DNA of 64,000 nucleotides. It comes from Aporrectodea caliginosa (lineage: Eukaryota > Annelida > Clitellata > Crassiclitellata > Lumbricidae). A program made the translations under genes and the position numbers. Position 1 is the first letter of the stretch, and each line of letters opens with the position of its first letter. The stretch spans positions 182,564-246,563 of the forward strand of contig JACEVL010000107.1 in assembly GCA_020284085.1 (NCBI GenBank), in the 5' to 3' direction. This document shows positions 37,020-47,479 of the stretch, one piece after another. Below the pieces are notes generated by a model. The model saw only the letters and a program-made list of their open reading frames with translations. It was not told the origin of the DNA and ran no database searches.

Positions 37020-37870
37020 CATCACAATATAACAACTGCTCAGGGCCGTTCTTAAAACACTCCACTGGCTGAAAATCATTGAGCGCATCAACTTCAAAGT
37101 CTTATCCTTAAACTAAAACTCAATATAATACTACCCAAATCCCAAACGGTATAGCATGTCATAAATATAATGTAATAGTAAAACTAGAAGTTGGATAAGC
37201 GATGAAAACATGCCTAAAATATGTTTGAAAATCTTAAGAACTGCTATACCGGTTGGGATTTGGGTAAATGCATCCTGGTCTACCCGTTCGTCCTCATATC
37301 TCACTCTCTCCCGTTCCCTTATCAAATAAATTAGCAATATTTTAAATTGCTACACCTGTACATTCATGATTTGGATATAATTGGGTGTCATATACATGTA
37401 GATTACTGTAACTCAATTCTAATTGGCACTACCAAGTCCAATCTACAGAAGCTCCAGAGTGTTGGCTCTCTTTTATCAGAGTCATAGCAATATATCAAGA
37501 TATGAACATAAAACCCTTTACAAAATCACTGGATTTGCTTCCTGTTCATCAGAGCATTTCTTTTAATTTGGGTCTCATGGCCTAATAAACACTTTACTCT
37601 GGCCAAACACATTACTGAAAATCAGGCAGTGTTCTTCAGCGTTATCGCAACGTCATCACAAATATTGCTATTCTGGTCAAATCTAAAGCTACAACTGTTA
37701 TAGTAAGTCAATGAGCGTTTTCAGTTGCTGGACCTATATTTGTCAATTCCCTCCAAGTATATATCGTCTCGTTCTGCTCAGTCCCTTACATGCTCAACTT
37801 CGAACCCTGGCAAACTCACCTGCAAAATGGGTAGATATATGTAGAAATTGGCATGCCTCTCCTACAGAGG
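37020..37870 (+). mobile_element. LINE reverse transcriptase C-terminal remnant
   Basis: Scattered frames read VLKTLHWLKIIERINFKVL (37035-37105), VDYCNSILIG (near 37400), LQKLQSVGSLL (37440) and a decayed AGPIFVNSLQ stretch (37730). These match the end of CR1-like RTs but in disordered, heavily mutated form. Confidence 0.6.
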
Positions 37871-38836
37871 AGTAGAAAGGGAGCAACAATGTGATCAATT
37901 AAGCAGAAAACTGTTGCAAATAGATAAAAAGAACGACATAATTTTAACTATAAGATTACTGGTAAACTTACAATGTTGGTGGTGAGACCAGATGCCCATG
38001 AAGAGGATTAGGCAACTGATGATAGAACGTCTCATTTTACCTACAGCATAATTTGGTCAAATTACGTTGGTCGTACAATGTTGGTGGGAAGATCAGATGC
38101 CCAATTTTGCACATGAAGAGAAGTAGACACTTGATGACATACATGTATGTTGAGGCTAAGAAAGTTAAGTTGCTACAACTGCATAGCCGTGGCTATCTTT
38201 TGGGGTTAGATTAAGCAACTTCTCCTCTTCTTCTATATACATACAAAATTGTAGTTATGTCTATGATTATACCTGTGTCGATAGAGAACTGAATTAAAAT
38301 CTAAACTGTACATTTTCTAAGCAATAAAAGTTTGAATAGCTGCAAATTTACAAATTGATATATTTCATTGTTCAAAGTTATTTATAGTAATCTACTTTTT
38401 AAAGTTTTATGCTGAAACTGCATAGAATTTTAATCAATTTGTGAGATGCAAACAGAGTTTTGCAGCACAAAAGTAATGATCTCAAAATATCATAGATATG
38501 TATTATGTCAAGTAATGCACCTTTATGTGACCATGAAACAGTAAAAATGTTGTCTTAGAGCAGCTGTTAATCAGGTCATTTCAATTGCTTAAAGACCCCA
38601 AAATTCTGCTTACAATATTTGCACATAAAGTTTTAACCATGCACTTATACAATATTAATCACTTGTCTAAGTTGTCTTCAACTGCTGAATTTAGACAGAA
38701 GAATTCCAAAAACAAATTTGTTAAAGTATGAAAACAAGAGAATCTGATATCGTTTCCCTTCTCATAATTTATAGTCACAAATTTATGGTTGGAAAAAAGT
38801 ATTAAACAGATCTTATATCACATGTTGCCTGGAACA
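37871..38836. other. No gene seen
   Basis: AT-rich. A partial direct repeat (ACAATGTTGGTGGTGAGACC at 37970, ACAATGTTGGTGGGAAGATC at 38076) is the only structure seen. Confidence 0.45.
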
Positions 38837-40261
38837 CAGTGTTATTTCAGTTATGGTTTTTCAGTTACAGTTACAGTTATAGTTATCTAATTTATGATTT
38901 TTCAGTTAAAGTTATAGTTAAAGTTAACTGAAATCAGATTTTCAGTTTCAGTTATTTTTATTTATTTTTCAGTTACAGTTTAAGTTATTTCTCTTTATTT
39001 TTCAGTTATAGCATCAGTTATTTTTTTCAAAAGTCATGCCTAATAACACAATGACCACAAGTATTCTGAATAGTTACCAGAAATATTCACGCAGCAAATC
39101 AATCCGATTTAACGTATTGTCGGTTTACTTTAAGGAAAACACGACGTCCAGATTAGCACTTGCTCTGTTCCGATAATTAGCGTGCCACACTCGTGGTTTT
39201 AAACGTCCTTGCCAGCAACGGTGTGAACACAACATTGACTTTTGTCGTCTGCGGCTTCGTAAACAAAATGTTCCCACACGCCACTTTCTACTTTTCGACC
39301 ACTACTTGGCTTAAACATTATTCTCGTAGTCGTGGATTGTTTTACAAATTTACGGTTTGGCGCCAACGACAACACAATGAAAGGAAAAGGAACCGGTAGT
39401 GAAACGAACATAGAAAACTGAAAAGGAACCAGAAGTGAAACTAGCATAGAAAACTGAAAAGGAACCACAGGTGAAACTAGCATAGAAAACGGAGAAGAAA
39501 TCAGAATTGAAATGAGTAGGTAATCCCGTAGTTTAGGTTGGTAAATTATTTGAATATCTTCAATACCGAACTTCATGTTGGTAAGTAAGCAATCTACCTA
39601 TGTCCATGATAACTATCGTCAATCCCGCTTCCATTTTATCGAGAATTTTTTTTAATCAATCCAGCTTCCATTTCATGCAAAAAATTAGCCAACTTCTGTT
39701 TAACCCCACAAATATTTTTCATCAACGGAACTTTTATTTAAGCAAAGAACTATTCTCATGGGTCCAGCTTCTACTTAATGGAACAATTATTTTCATCATT
39801 CCAGCTTCTATTGCATCAAAAACTTAGTTTTATCAATCCAGCTTCTATTTACGGTAAAAATTATTTCGATCAATCCAACTTTTATTTAAAGACAGAAACA
39901 GTTTCATCAATCCCACTTCGAGTTAGTGAAACGATTTTTTTCCTTAATCCAGCTTCCAATTTAATTTTACGATATAAAATAATTTACCAACCTAAACTAC
40001 GGGTTTACCAATGAGTATATAAAACTGACCATAGACTAGAGTAGGATTATCATTCAAAAAGTAAGTAAGAAAAACACTCATGTTTTATTTTTCAGTTAAC
40101 TGTTGTTATTTTTTCAGTTATACAGTTTTGGTTTTTCAGTTACTATTACAGTTTCAGTTATTCAGTATTTTTCAGTTTCAGTTACAGTTACAGTTAACTG
40201 CAAGACATTTTCAGTTATTTTGCTATTTCAGTTACAGTTACAGTTAATAGAAATAACACTG
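38837..40261 (-). mobile_element. hAT-type element with CAGTTA subterminal repeats
   Basis: The ends are CAGTGTTATTTC and GAAATAACACTG. The 8-bp duplication CTGGAACA lies at 38829-38836 and 40262-40269. Both subterminal regions are full of TTTTCAGTTACAGTTA repeats. Inside, on the minus strand near 39199-39330, a remnant reads RKVESGVWEHFVYEAADDKS, resembling a BED zinc finger of hAT transposases. A block of three 33-bp repeats (GAAAGGAACC type) follows at 39375-39510. The rest of the transposase is gone. Confidence 0.85.
39505..40010. repeat. Element with 27-bp inverted ends and CAATCCAGCTTCCATT tandem units
   Basis: CCCGTAGTTTAGGTTGGTAA at 39525 and its complement near 39975-40000 enclose about eight imperfect units of 31-35 bp (TTTCATCAATCCAGCTTCC type). 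It lies wholly inside the hAT-type element. Confidence 0.75.
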
Positions 40262-40379
40262 CTGGAACACTTTAATTTTAAATCAAAACACTTAAATTTA
40301 CCATCACATTCAGTAAATGAAGACTTTGCCAAATTTATTTTACATCATTTTTTTCATTAAATGGAAACTGGATTGATTG

Positions 40380-40800
40380 AAAAATTCTTCATGAAATGGA
40401 AGCGGAATTGATTATAGTTATGATAGACATAGGTAGAGTGCTTTCTTACCAACGTCAAGTACGGCACTGAAGATATTAGAATAATTTAGCAACCTAAACT
40501 ACGGGATAACCCTAAATTACATGCATAGAGTTATAGACTCTAACCAGGTTTGGCATTAAAGTCGAATTTCTCCATAATCTGGTTTAAATTCAGCACAAAA
40601 TGGCGACGATAAAAGTCTTTCGCTACAATAAGCAGTAAGCTGAAGTTTTAGAAAGTATATCCTGTCATCTAGCGAATACATTTTAACGCGCTGCAACGAC
40701 AGAGATTTAAATTACCAATAAAAGTCATATTTGTCAAATTGCTATTTAAGACATTTATATAATACTAGAAAAAGAAGTGACCAGACTCAGTCTGTTGGAA
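40380..40800 (+). repeat. Third copy of the palindrome-arm repeat
   Basis: GACTCTAACCAGGTTTGGCA, AAAGTCGAATTTCTCCATAA and TATATCCTGTCATCTAGCGA match 60370-60545 and, inverted, 45600-45780. So part of the arms is an interspersed repeat. Confidence 0.75.
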
Positions 40801-40840
40801 AGCAGGCTCATCATAGCATCACAGCGCATAAAACAAAATA

Positions 40841-41252
40841 CAGTGGTGTAGACGTAAATTTGAAAGTACCGAGCGCTCCGGCCACTTGAAAGTTGATGAC
40901 CGGGGGAGGGGGTAGTAACGAGTATTTTCCCAAAACATTTTCGAGGGGGTAGTAACGACACTTTTCCAACAATTTTCGAGGGGGTGGTAACGACAGTTTT
41001 CGTGGGGCGGAATTATCCCAAAATTTCACAAAATTACATGTCTTTCATTTCTGCGTGGGAAAACTCGATCCTAGGGGAACTTTCCCACCCCTAGAGACGT
41101 CTAAATTAAACACTGGCTCCGGCTAAATAATAAGTACCGGAACGCCGCTCCAACTTTCCCACCAAAAAGACGTCTAGATTAAAAACTGGCTCCGGCTAAA
41201 TAATAAGTACCGGAACGCCGCTCCGGACCGCTCCGGCTCGTCTACACCCCTG
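40841..41252. mobile_element. MITE with CAGTGGTGTAGACG ends
   Basis: Begins CAGTGGTGTAGACG and ends CGTCTACACCCCTG. It contains two copies of AACTGGCTCCGGCTAAATAA (near 41110 and 41185). hAT-like end style. Flanking 8-mers do not match exactly. Confidence 0.65.
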
Positions 41253-41295
41253 AAAATACTGTCAGATTAACCAGCGTGCAGAATCTCCCAGTTTT

Positions 41296-41463
41296 ATTGG
41301 GTTGTCGGTGAAATGCGGGAGTGCGGGTTCGGGATGAAATGCGAGTGTAGGCCTAGAAAGGGTGAAATTGGGATAGAGTCAAGGTTAGGTTAGGGTTAGA
41401 CCCGCTAATTGTGCCCGCATTAAATTTTAATCCCGCACCCGCACTCCCGCATTTCACCCAATA
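41296..41463. mobile_element. Small MITE with GTGAAATGCGGGAGTGCGGG ends
   Basis: The left end has GGTGAAATGCGGGAGTGCGG and the right end has the complement, about 30 bp inverted. A GTTAGGTTAGGGTTAG run lies in the middle. Confidence 0.7.
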
Positions 41464-41612
41464 CATCGTAAGTCTTCTTTATTGGCCACTCTGTTCACAT
41501 GTAACGGACTAAAATGTTGACTATCAATTCATAGAATTCTTCAGGACTGGTCTTTATGACAGTGCACTTCAATATGTCAATGTTATTTACCAAGAATGTT
41601 AATTGTTATTAA

Positions 41613-42408
41613 CCCTCGGGCTACCAAGGAGGGGGGTGGTTGCCACCCCCCTAGGTTTTTATACATAAAAATTTTTTTCATGTGGAATAAAAAAATTGAA
41701 AATTATGTTGCTGTAGCAGATTCATTGGCGCACATTTTGAGGTAAACATTATGGTGGTAGCCCACGCCATTCAAAAGTTATACCCAATATACCCGAGGCA
41801 CCAGGGGGGAGGTGGATACCACCACCCCCTAGATTTTCGACTATATCTTATCCGTAATTTAATATTAAGACACACAAATTATACCATTCTATAGAGGGAA
41901 TGTGGGGCTTCATTTGCATACTTAAATGTTTGTCTTTTGAAAACCGGAAGTGATCAAAATAAATAATAATACGCGTAATCTGTGTGAAAATGGCTGAATG
42001 CAGCATTGTACATGTTTGCATGCATACATGTACATGTATATATGTATGGATGCATATTTATACGTATATAAACATGTGTAGGTATGTATTTGTGTATCTT
42101 GGATACACAGATCAGTTTCAAAACACACATAATCGTATATTTGTTTATCCAAAAAGTACAAAATGTACGCAATAATATAAAATATCGCTAATTATCGGTT
42201 CCTTTGTTAAAAATGATGTAATTTCGAGGTGCATTCACATAATGTACAACTAAATATACCATTCTGTGCAGAATTGAATGCTGAATCCATTGGTGTATTA
42301 CAAGAAATGATAAAATTATGTGAAACCAAACCCGAAATCCAGGAGGGGTTGGTAACCACCCCCCTTGGTAGTCCGTGTTTACAAAAAAAAAGCTTGGTAG
42401 CCCGAGGG
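41613..42408 (+). mobile_element. piggyBac-like MITE, copy 4 (shorter)
   Basis: TTAA at 41609-41612 and 42409-42412. Ends CCCTCGGGCTACCAAG and CTTGGTAGCCCGAGGG are perfect inverted repeats. It lacks an internal part present in copies 1-3. Confidence 0.9.
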
Positions 42409-42481
42409 TTAAGTAAGATCATTGTGTCCCGTACAAAACTAAGAGATGCATGATTGACATTATTTTTCAGGACAAAGTCAG

Positions 42482-43270
42482 ATGTCACCCTCCTCAGAAT
42501 CCGAAGAGCGTGATTCTGAACAAGCCGACTCTGACACAGACATTACCGACACCATGAGCGCAGACTACTTACTTGCTCCCCCGTCGTCAGAAATCCAGGA
42601 GAACGCTGACATTGCCAACGCCACTACGAGCGCAGACTACGTACTTGCTCCCCCGTCGTCATAAATCCAGGAGAACGCTGACATTGCCAACGCCACTACG
42701 AGCGCAGACTACGTACTTGCTCCCCCGTCGTCATAAATCCAGGAGAACGCTGACATTGCCAACGCCACTACGAGCGCAGACTACGTACTTGCTCCCCCGT
42801 CGTCATAAATCCAGGAGAACGCTGACATTGCCAACGCCACTACGAGCGCAGACTACGTACTTGCTCCCCCGTCATCAAAAATCCAGGAGAACGCTGACAT
42901 TGCCAACGCCACTACGAGCGCAGACTACGTACTTGCTCCCCCGTCATCAAAAATCCAGGAGAACGCAGACATTGCCAACGCCACTACGAGCGCAGACTAC
43001 GTACTTGCTCCCCCGTCATCAAAAATCCAGGAGAACGCTGACATTGCCAACGCCACTACGAGCGCAGACTACGTACTTGCTCCCCCGTCATCAAAAATCC
43101 AGGAGAACGCAGACATTGCCAACGCCACTACGAGCGCAGACTACGTACTTGCTCCCCCGTCGTCATAAATCCAGGAGAACGCTGACATTGTCAATGTGCA
43201 AGTCGAAGTCCATTCTCACAGACTATCACCCTTTCTATCAGGGTTTGAAGCATTCTGGGGCTGCTGGTGA
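42482..43270 (+). pseudogene. Coding-like 72-bp (24-residue) tandem repeat with in-frame stops
   Basis: An acidic start (MSPSSESEERDSEQADSD) is preceded by a plausible splice acceptor (TTTTTCAG ending near 42470). Then comes a 24-residue unit reading IQENADIANATTSADYVLAP followed by PSS, repeated eight times with a period of exactly 72 bp from 42590 to 43166. The codon joining successive units is GAA in the first, TAA in three, AAA in four and TAA in the last. After the repeats the same frame stays open to a stop at 43268. The unbroken overlapping frame 42573-43319 exists only because the period is a multiple of three. Either a dead gene with stop codons spread by repeat conversion, or a non-coding minisatellite. 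Function unknown. Confidence 0.55.
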
Positions 43271-43643
43271 ACAGAAGCCGACCTGCGAGCCTGATGAGGA
43301 CATAGAGTCTGACCAGTAACTCCGATCCAGTGTTCGTGCTGTATTCTGAAGCGCCTCTGATAGAAATATTGAGTGGCGCTATATGAATAATTAGCAACGA
43401 GATTGTCTTCGTTTAATTGTCCTATTTCATTTTTCTTCATGTTTCGCTATTAGTCACTAAATTCTTATTGTAGCCACTTAACTTTTCGTGCATTGGGCAT
43501 AAAAGTGTTACTTACGACCTTTTAGTATCCCATTTTGGACCAAAACTTTATTAAGAAATTTTTTTACGATCTGTGATAATTATTGGGGCCTTGATGGCAA
43601 TGTTTGAACGTATGTATTATGTTTTTTGACTATTCTCAAATAA
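43271..43643. other. No gene seen
   Basis: A GTGGCGCTATATGAATAA motif near 43373 resembles an L2-type 3' end. Nothing else recognised. Confidence 0.4.
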
Positions 43644-43678
43644 CATATGCAAATTTGCATATGTTCGTTTTACGAACA
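43644..43678. repeat. Two overlapping perfect palindromes
   Basis: CATATGCAAATTTGCATATG (43644-43663, perfect) is followed at once by TGTTCGTTTTACGAACA (43662-43678). The second recurs at 44419-44435 and 44759-44775 with an AAA centre. Confidence 0.9.
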
Positions 43679-43891
43679 TTGGGCCAATAGGCTGCTAACA
43701 ACATGTGATATATTGAACATGCATGAAATTACATTGTAACACAATAAGTCAATAACGTAATGAAAATGGATAATTGGTGTTAAAACCGTCTTGGATGCGC
43801 TTCTTGTCAACACTGAAGCAGCGTTTGGACACAGTTGGACTCACACCGATGTGGTCTAATGCTATGAACACTGGCTTGTTGTCTTTCCACA

Positions 43892-44074
43892 ATGCCACCA
43901 CGACACTTCCATTGCCCTGATATTCGATTGCTCCTCGCTGCTCTCTTCATCGCACTGGATTTCACGAGAGGGCAGTCTCACAAGCAGTTCCCCCGTATTG
44001 TCCCAGTGGCAGCAAAAACTGTATCTTCAGTACCAATTGTGAGGAGTACCAATGAAGTGAAGAAGTTGTCGAAA
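43892..44074 (+). CDS. Candidate first exon with signal peptide
   Basis: ATG in good context (ACAATGCCACC). Residues about 11-26 are hydrophobic (IRLLLAALFIALDF) after a basic start, like a signal peptide. The frame reaches a consensus donor, AAA followed by GTAAGAG, at 44075. No downstream exon was identified and the protein family is unknown. It lies between copies of the ACGAAC palindrome, so it may belong to a mobile element. A chance ORF is possible. Confidence 0.3.
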
Positions 44075-44211
44075 GTAAGAGTGTGACACTGTCGTCAGAA
44101 GCTGCCAGACAGCTTGACTACCGAGGCTGTCATCCTCACCACGTGTTGAATCCTGTGTATTGATTGGTACTCCACAGCCATCAATGTAGGGTCCTTTATT
44201 GTTTATTACAC

Positions 44212-44353
44212 ACACACCACGCACGCACGCACGCACACACACACACACACAAACACACACGCACGCACGAACACGCACGCACACAGACACACACAGACAG
44301 ACACACGCACACGCCCACGCACACGCACACATATATGTATATATATATATATG
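44212..44353 (+). repeat. (CACG/CACA)n and (TA)n microsatellite
   Basis: CA- and CG-alternating run from 44212 to 44330, then a short (TATA) run. The long ORFs here on both strands are repeat artefacts. Confidence 0.95.
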
Positions 44354-44418
44354 ATTTGGTTGATGCATGTAGCTCAACGTTGACTTGACTTGACGCGATC
44401 AGTAGCGTATTGGACCAA

Positions 44419-44775
44419 TGTTCGTAAAACGAACATGACCCAGATATGAAAATTTTGCGACTCCATTTATTACAATAAAATTACGCAAATGGCATGTGCT
44501 TTGTGCTAAATATGTGCACTTGTCAAATACCCATCAGCTCGTGCGATATCACACATCGAACCAAAACTACAAATTTTCAAACAAAAGACGGTGAACATAC
44601 TGGAGTTGAGGTATTTTGCATAAGACAAAAACAGTTCAAAACTTTCAAAACAATTTTTTTGCGATTTATCCGACAAATCAAACCTTTCGCTTACATAAGA
44701 GCACATGAACAGAAAACTAGAGTGATGACCTCAACCAATTTGATGTCATCAAAAAATGTGTTCGTAAAACGAACA
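44419..44775. repeat. Two further TGTTCGTAAAACGAACA palindromes
   Basis: 17-bp palindromes at 44419-44435 and 44759-44775. Flanks GGACCAA and TTGGTCC lengthen the symmetry. TCCAAAATGGGGTATTTTGC after the last is a mirror of CCCATTTTGGACC near 43530, suggesting the outer ends of one inverted-repeat element (about 43500-44830). Confidence 0.75.
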
Positions 44776-46303
44776 TTGGTCCAAAATGGGGTATTTTGCA
44801 TAAATCTTACTTGCAGTCGTAACATAAGGACGAAAGTGGTTTTATGTTAGTTTTTTACAGGTTTTTTGTTAAATAAATTCTAGTGGCAAATACATGCTCA
44901 TTTTTGTAATTCATCAATGACTGGTACTATTTCAAATTTCGTATGGTTTCTTTTATGTACAGTTCTGAACGCGTTTTTTGTGTTTCTGAAAATTGATCGC
45001 TTCTTACTTACGACCTTCTGTTGTGCAACAGACGAATTTGTCTTCTGCCAGTTCCTTCCTTTTCTGAGCTTCGTTCTCGAAGCGGTGCGACATGCCTGCG
45101 CTCTATGCTACTGTGAGTACCTCGTTAGTGAGTACAGGTCAACCACTTGACGCTCATCCTCAAGGACTCTGGCACTTAGCGCCTGAGCACAAACCACCTG
45201 CTGTAGCTCCTTCATTGCCTATAAGACATCGCATTGTAATGTAGTGTGTATTTCTGGACATTCGTAGTCGTAAAATAAAAATATAAAGCAGTTATATGAA
45301 GCTGAGCGCTGCGTCATATCAGAGGAGTTGTCCAGAGAGCGATGTACAGTGGAGATCAGAGTCCCATTCCCAAACAGACTGGATAGGCCAGAGATAGAGA
45401 GAGAGATATAGACAAAGCAGCAGCTGCTATCGCGGATTTCATTGAGGGAAAGAAAGTTTCGAAGGTGGATGATCGGATGGATTCGGATTTTGGAATGATC
45501 TAGGAATTTTTCTAGTATTATATAATTATAAATTTCATAAATAGCAATTTTAGAAATAGGGCCTATTACTGATAATGCTAATTTATATAAGCATATAAAT
45601 CACTAATATGGCGTTAAAATCTATTCGCTAGATGTCAGGATATACTCCAAAGTTCAGCTTACTTCTCGTTGTAGCGAAAGAATTGAATCATCGCCATTTT
45701 ATGCTGACGACAGTCACAATTTAAACCGGATTATGGAGAAATTCGACTTTATTGTCAAACCTGGTTAGAGTCTGTTACCCTGTACATATAATTTAATGGA
45801 AAACACAATGAAGTCAATGAAAGCGTTCTTAACATAATTGCGGTTTGATCTAAATGTGTTATTTTCCCGTAGTCATTCGGACGAACATCACACCACTTGT
45901 CATGCATCGTTCTATGTACCGTAACTTGTTCTGTAAAACTCTTTGGTCGATATGCGTAAATAATTAACATAAATTCGCACAATTAAAACAAGCGGTTCTA
46001 GACAGACCGTGGCAAATATCATACCGACCAATCACAAGCGACTTCTCATACCGACCAATCACAGACGACTTGTCTATCAATAAAATCAGCGTGGAAAATA
46101 AATTAATATCAACATCTCGAAGTTTAAATAATTCTCTTCCTAAATGGAAGCTGGATTGACAAGAATAATTGCGTAAATTAAAGCTGGATTGGGAGAAAAT
46201 AATTGCGTAAATGTAAGCTGGATTGGGTAAAATAATTGCGTTTAACTGGAAGCTGGATTGGGTAAAAATGATGGTAATCTTCCAGTTTAGGTGCCAAAAT
46301 TAG

Positions 46304-46713
46304 TTGGCAAAACTGGGAACGGCGGTCCCAAATTATGAAATGACGGCGGTCCCAAATTATGAACTAAAAGAAATCAACAGATGCCGCTTTCTTATAGTTT
46401 CGCTAAAACGTGCTATATGTTCTCAGGAATCCAGCTTCTAATTACTTAAAACATTATTTTCATCCAGCTTCTGTTGAATGGAAACTTAATTTCATCCATG
46501 CAACCAGCTTGGTATCCAGCTTCTATATACGGGAAAAATTATTTCGATCAATCCAGTTTCTATTTCAACACAGGAATGTTTTCATCAATCCCAATTCCAT
46601 TTGGGGAAAGTTTTTTTCATCAATCCAGCTTCCATTTTAAAGAGACAATATCAAATAACTTTGTAGACTTCTTTCATTTCATAATTTGGGACCGCCGTTC
46701 CCAGTTTTGCCAA
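46304..46713. mobile_element. 410-bp MITE, present in the left arm only
   Basis: Ends TTGGCAAAACTGGGAACGG and its complement, with a longer GGCGGTCCCAAATTATGAAA match further in. TTAG flanks it on both sides (46300-46303, 46714-46717). The right arm reads straight through with a single TTAG (near 59845), an exact empty site. CAATCCAGCTTCC units lie inside. Confidence 0.92.
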
Positions 46714-47479
46714 TTAGTTTTGTTACCAATAGATTTTTGTTCTTTGTACAGTGAAATGTTACTTTGCCAATGTTTGGAACAATAAATTTATGTTTATGGT
46801 TATGGTCATATGAATGAGCAGTCATTCCACTGTATTAAGCTGCATTGAAATTATGTGACATATACATGTCTAATATTGACGTTTTAGCAGATGTGTGAAA
46901 ATGACAATGGCAGGCATCATTCTTTCAGAGCTTCAGAATCTAGTGATTTCTTTTACCACAACTTTAGTCAACTGTTATATCTTCCCTAAATGTATCCTGA
47001 ATGATAGCATAAAGGAGTGAGCTATTAAACAACAGATGGCAAGCTTCAGTATTTCGTCAAGAAGTTTTTTCTGTGTGAATACTTTCTTATTTTACTCGAC
47101 AAGAACTACCACTGATACATGAAACATGAACTCTTCTTGTAAGCATCTGAAAGGCGAACTAAAATGAAGTAATCGGTAATGTGTGAATCTGGACACTGCT
47201 GGTGTTGGAAAGGATATGACAACAACAATTGCAGAAACCTTTAACAGAGGCTATTTCTTTGAACCACATACCGAAACTCATCCTTGTCAAAGTCTTATAA
47301 AGATCCAGACTTTGTCAGTTTGTCTAGAATCCTGTGATTGGCGAAGCACATATGAATAATTTAAAACACAAACAGATGACAATTATTCAGAAAGTGTATA
47401 CTGAATGTGATCATCTTACAGCTCATCAAAGAAACGATATTGGAAAAACAATGAAATTAACAATTAAGTAAGTATCCTG

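Noticed and set aside
42573..43319. Uninterrupted 248-codon ORF rich in Arg, Thr and Leu
   Set aside because: It is an alternative frame of the 72-bp minisatellite and is open only because the period is a multiple of three; the acidic frame looks more protein-like.
44027..44388. Cys/Val- and His/Thr-rich ORFs on both strands
   Set aside because: They translate a CA/CG microsatellite.
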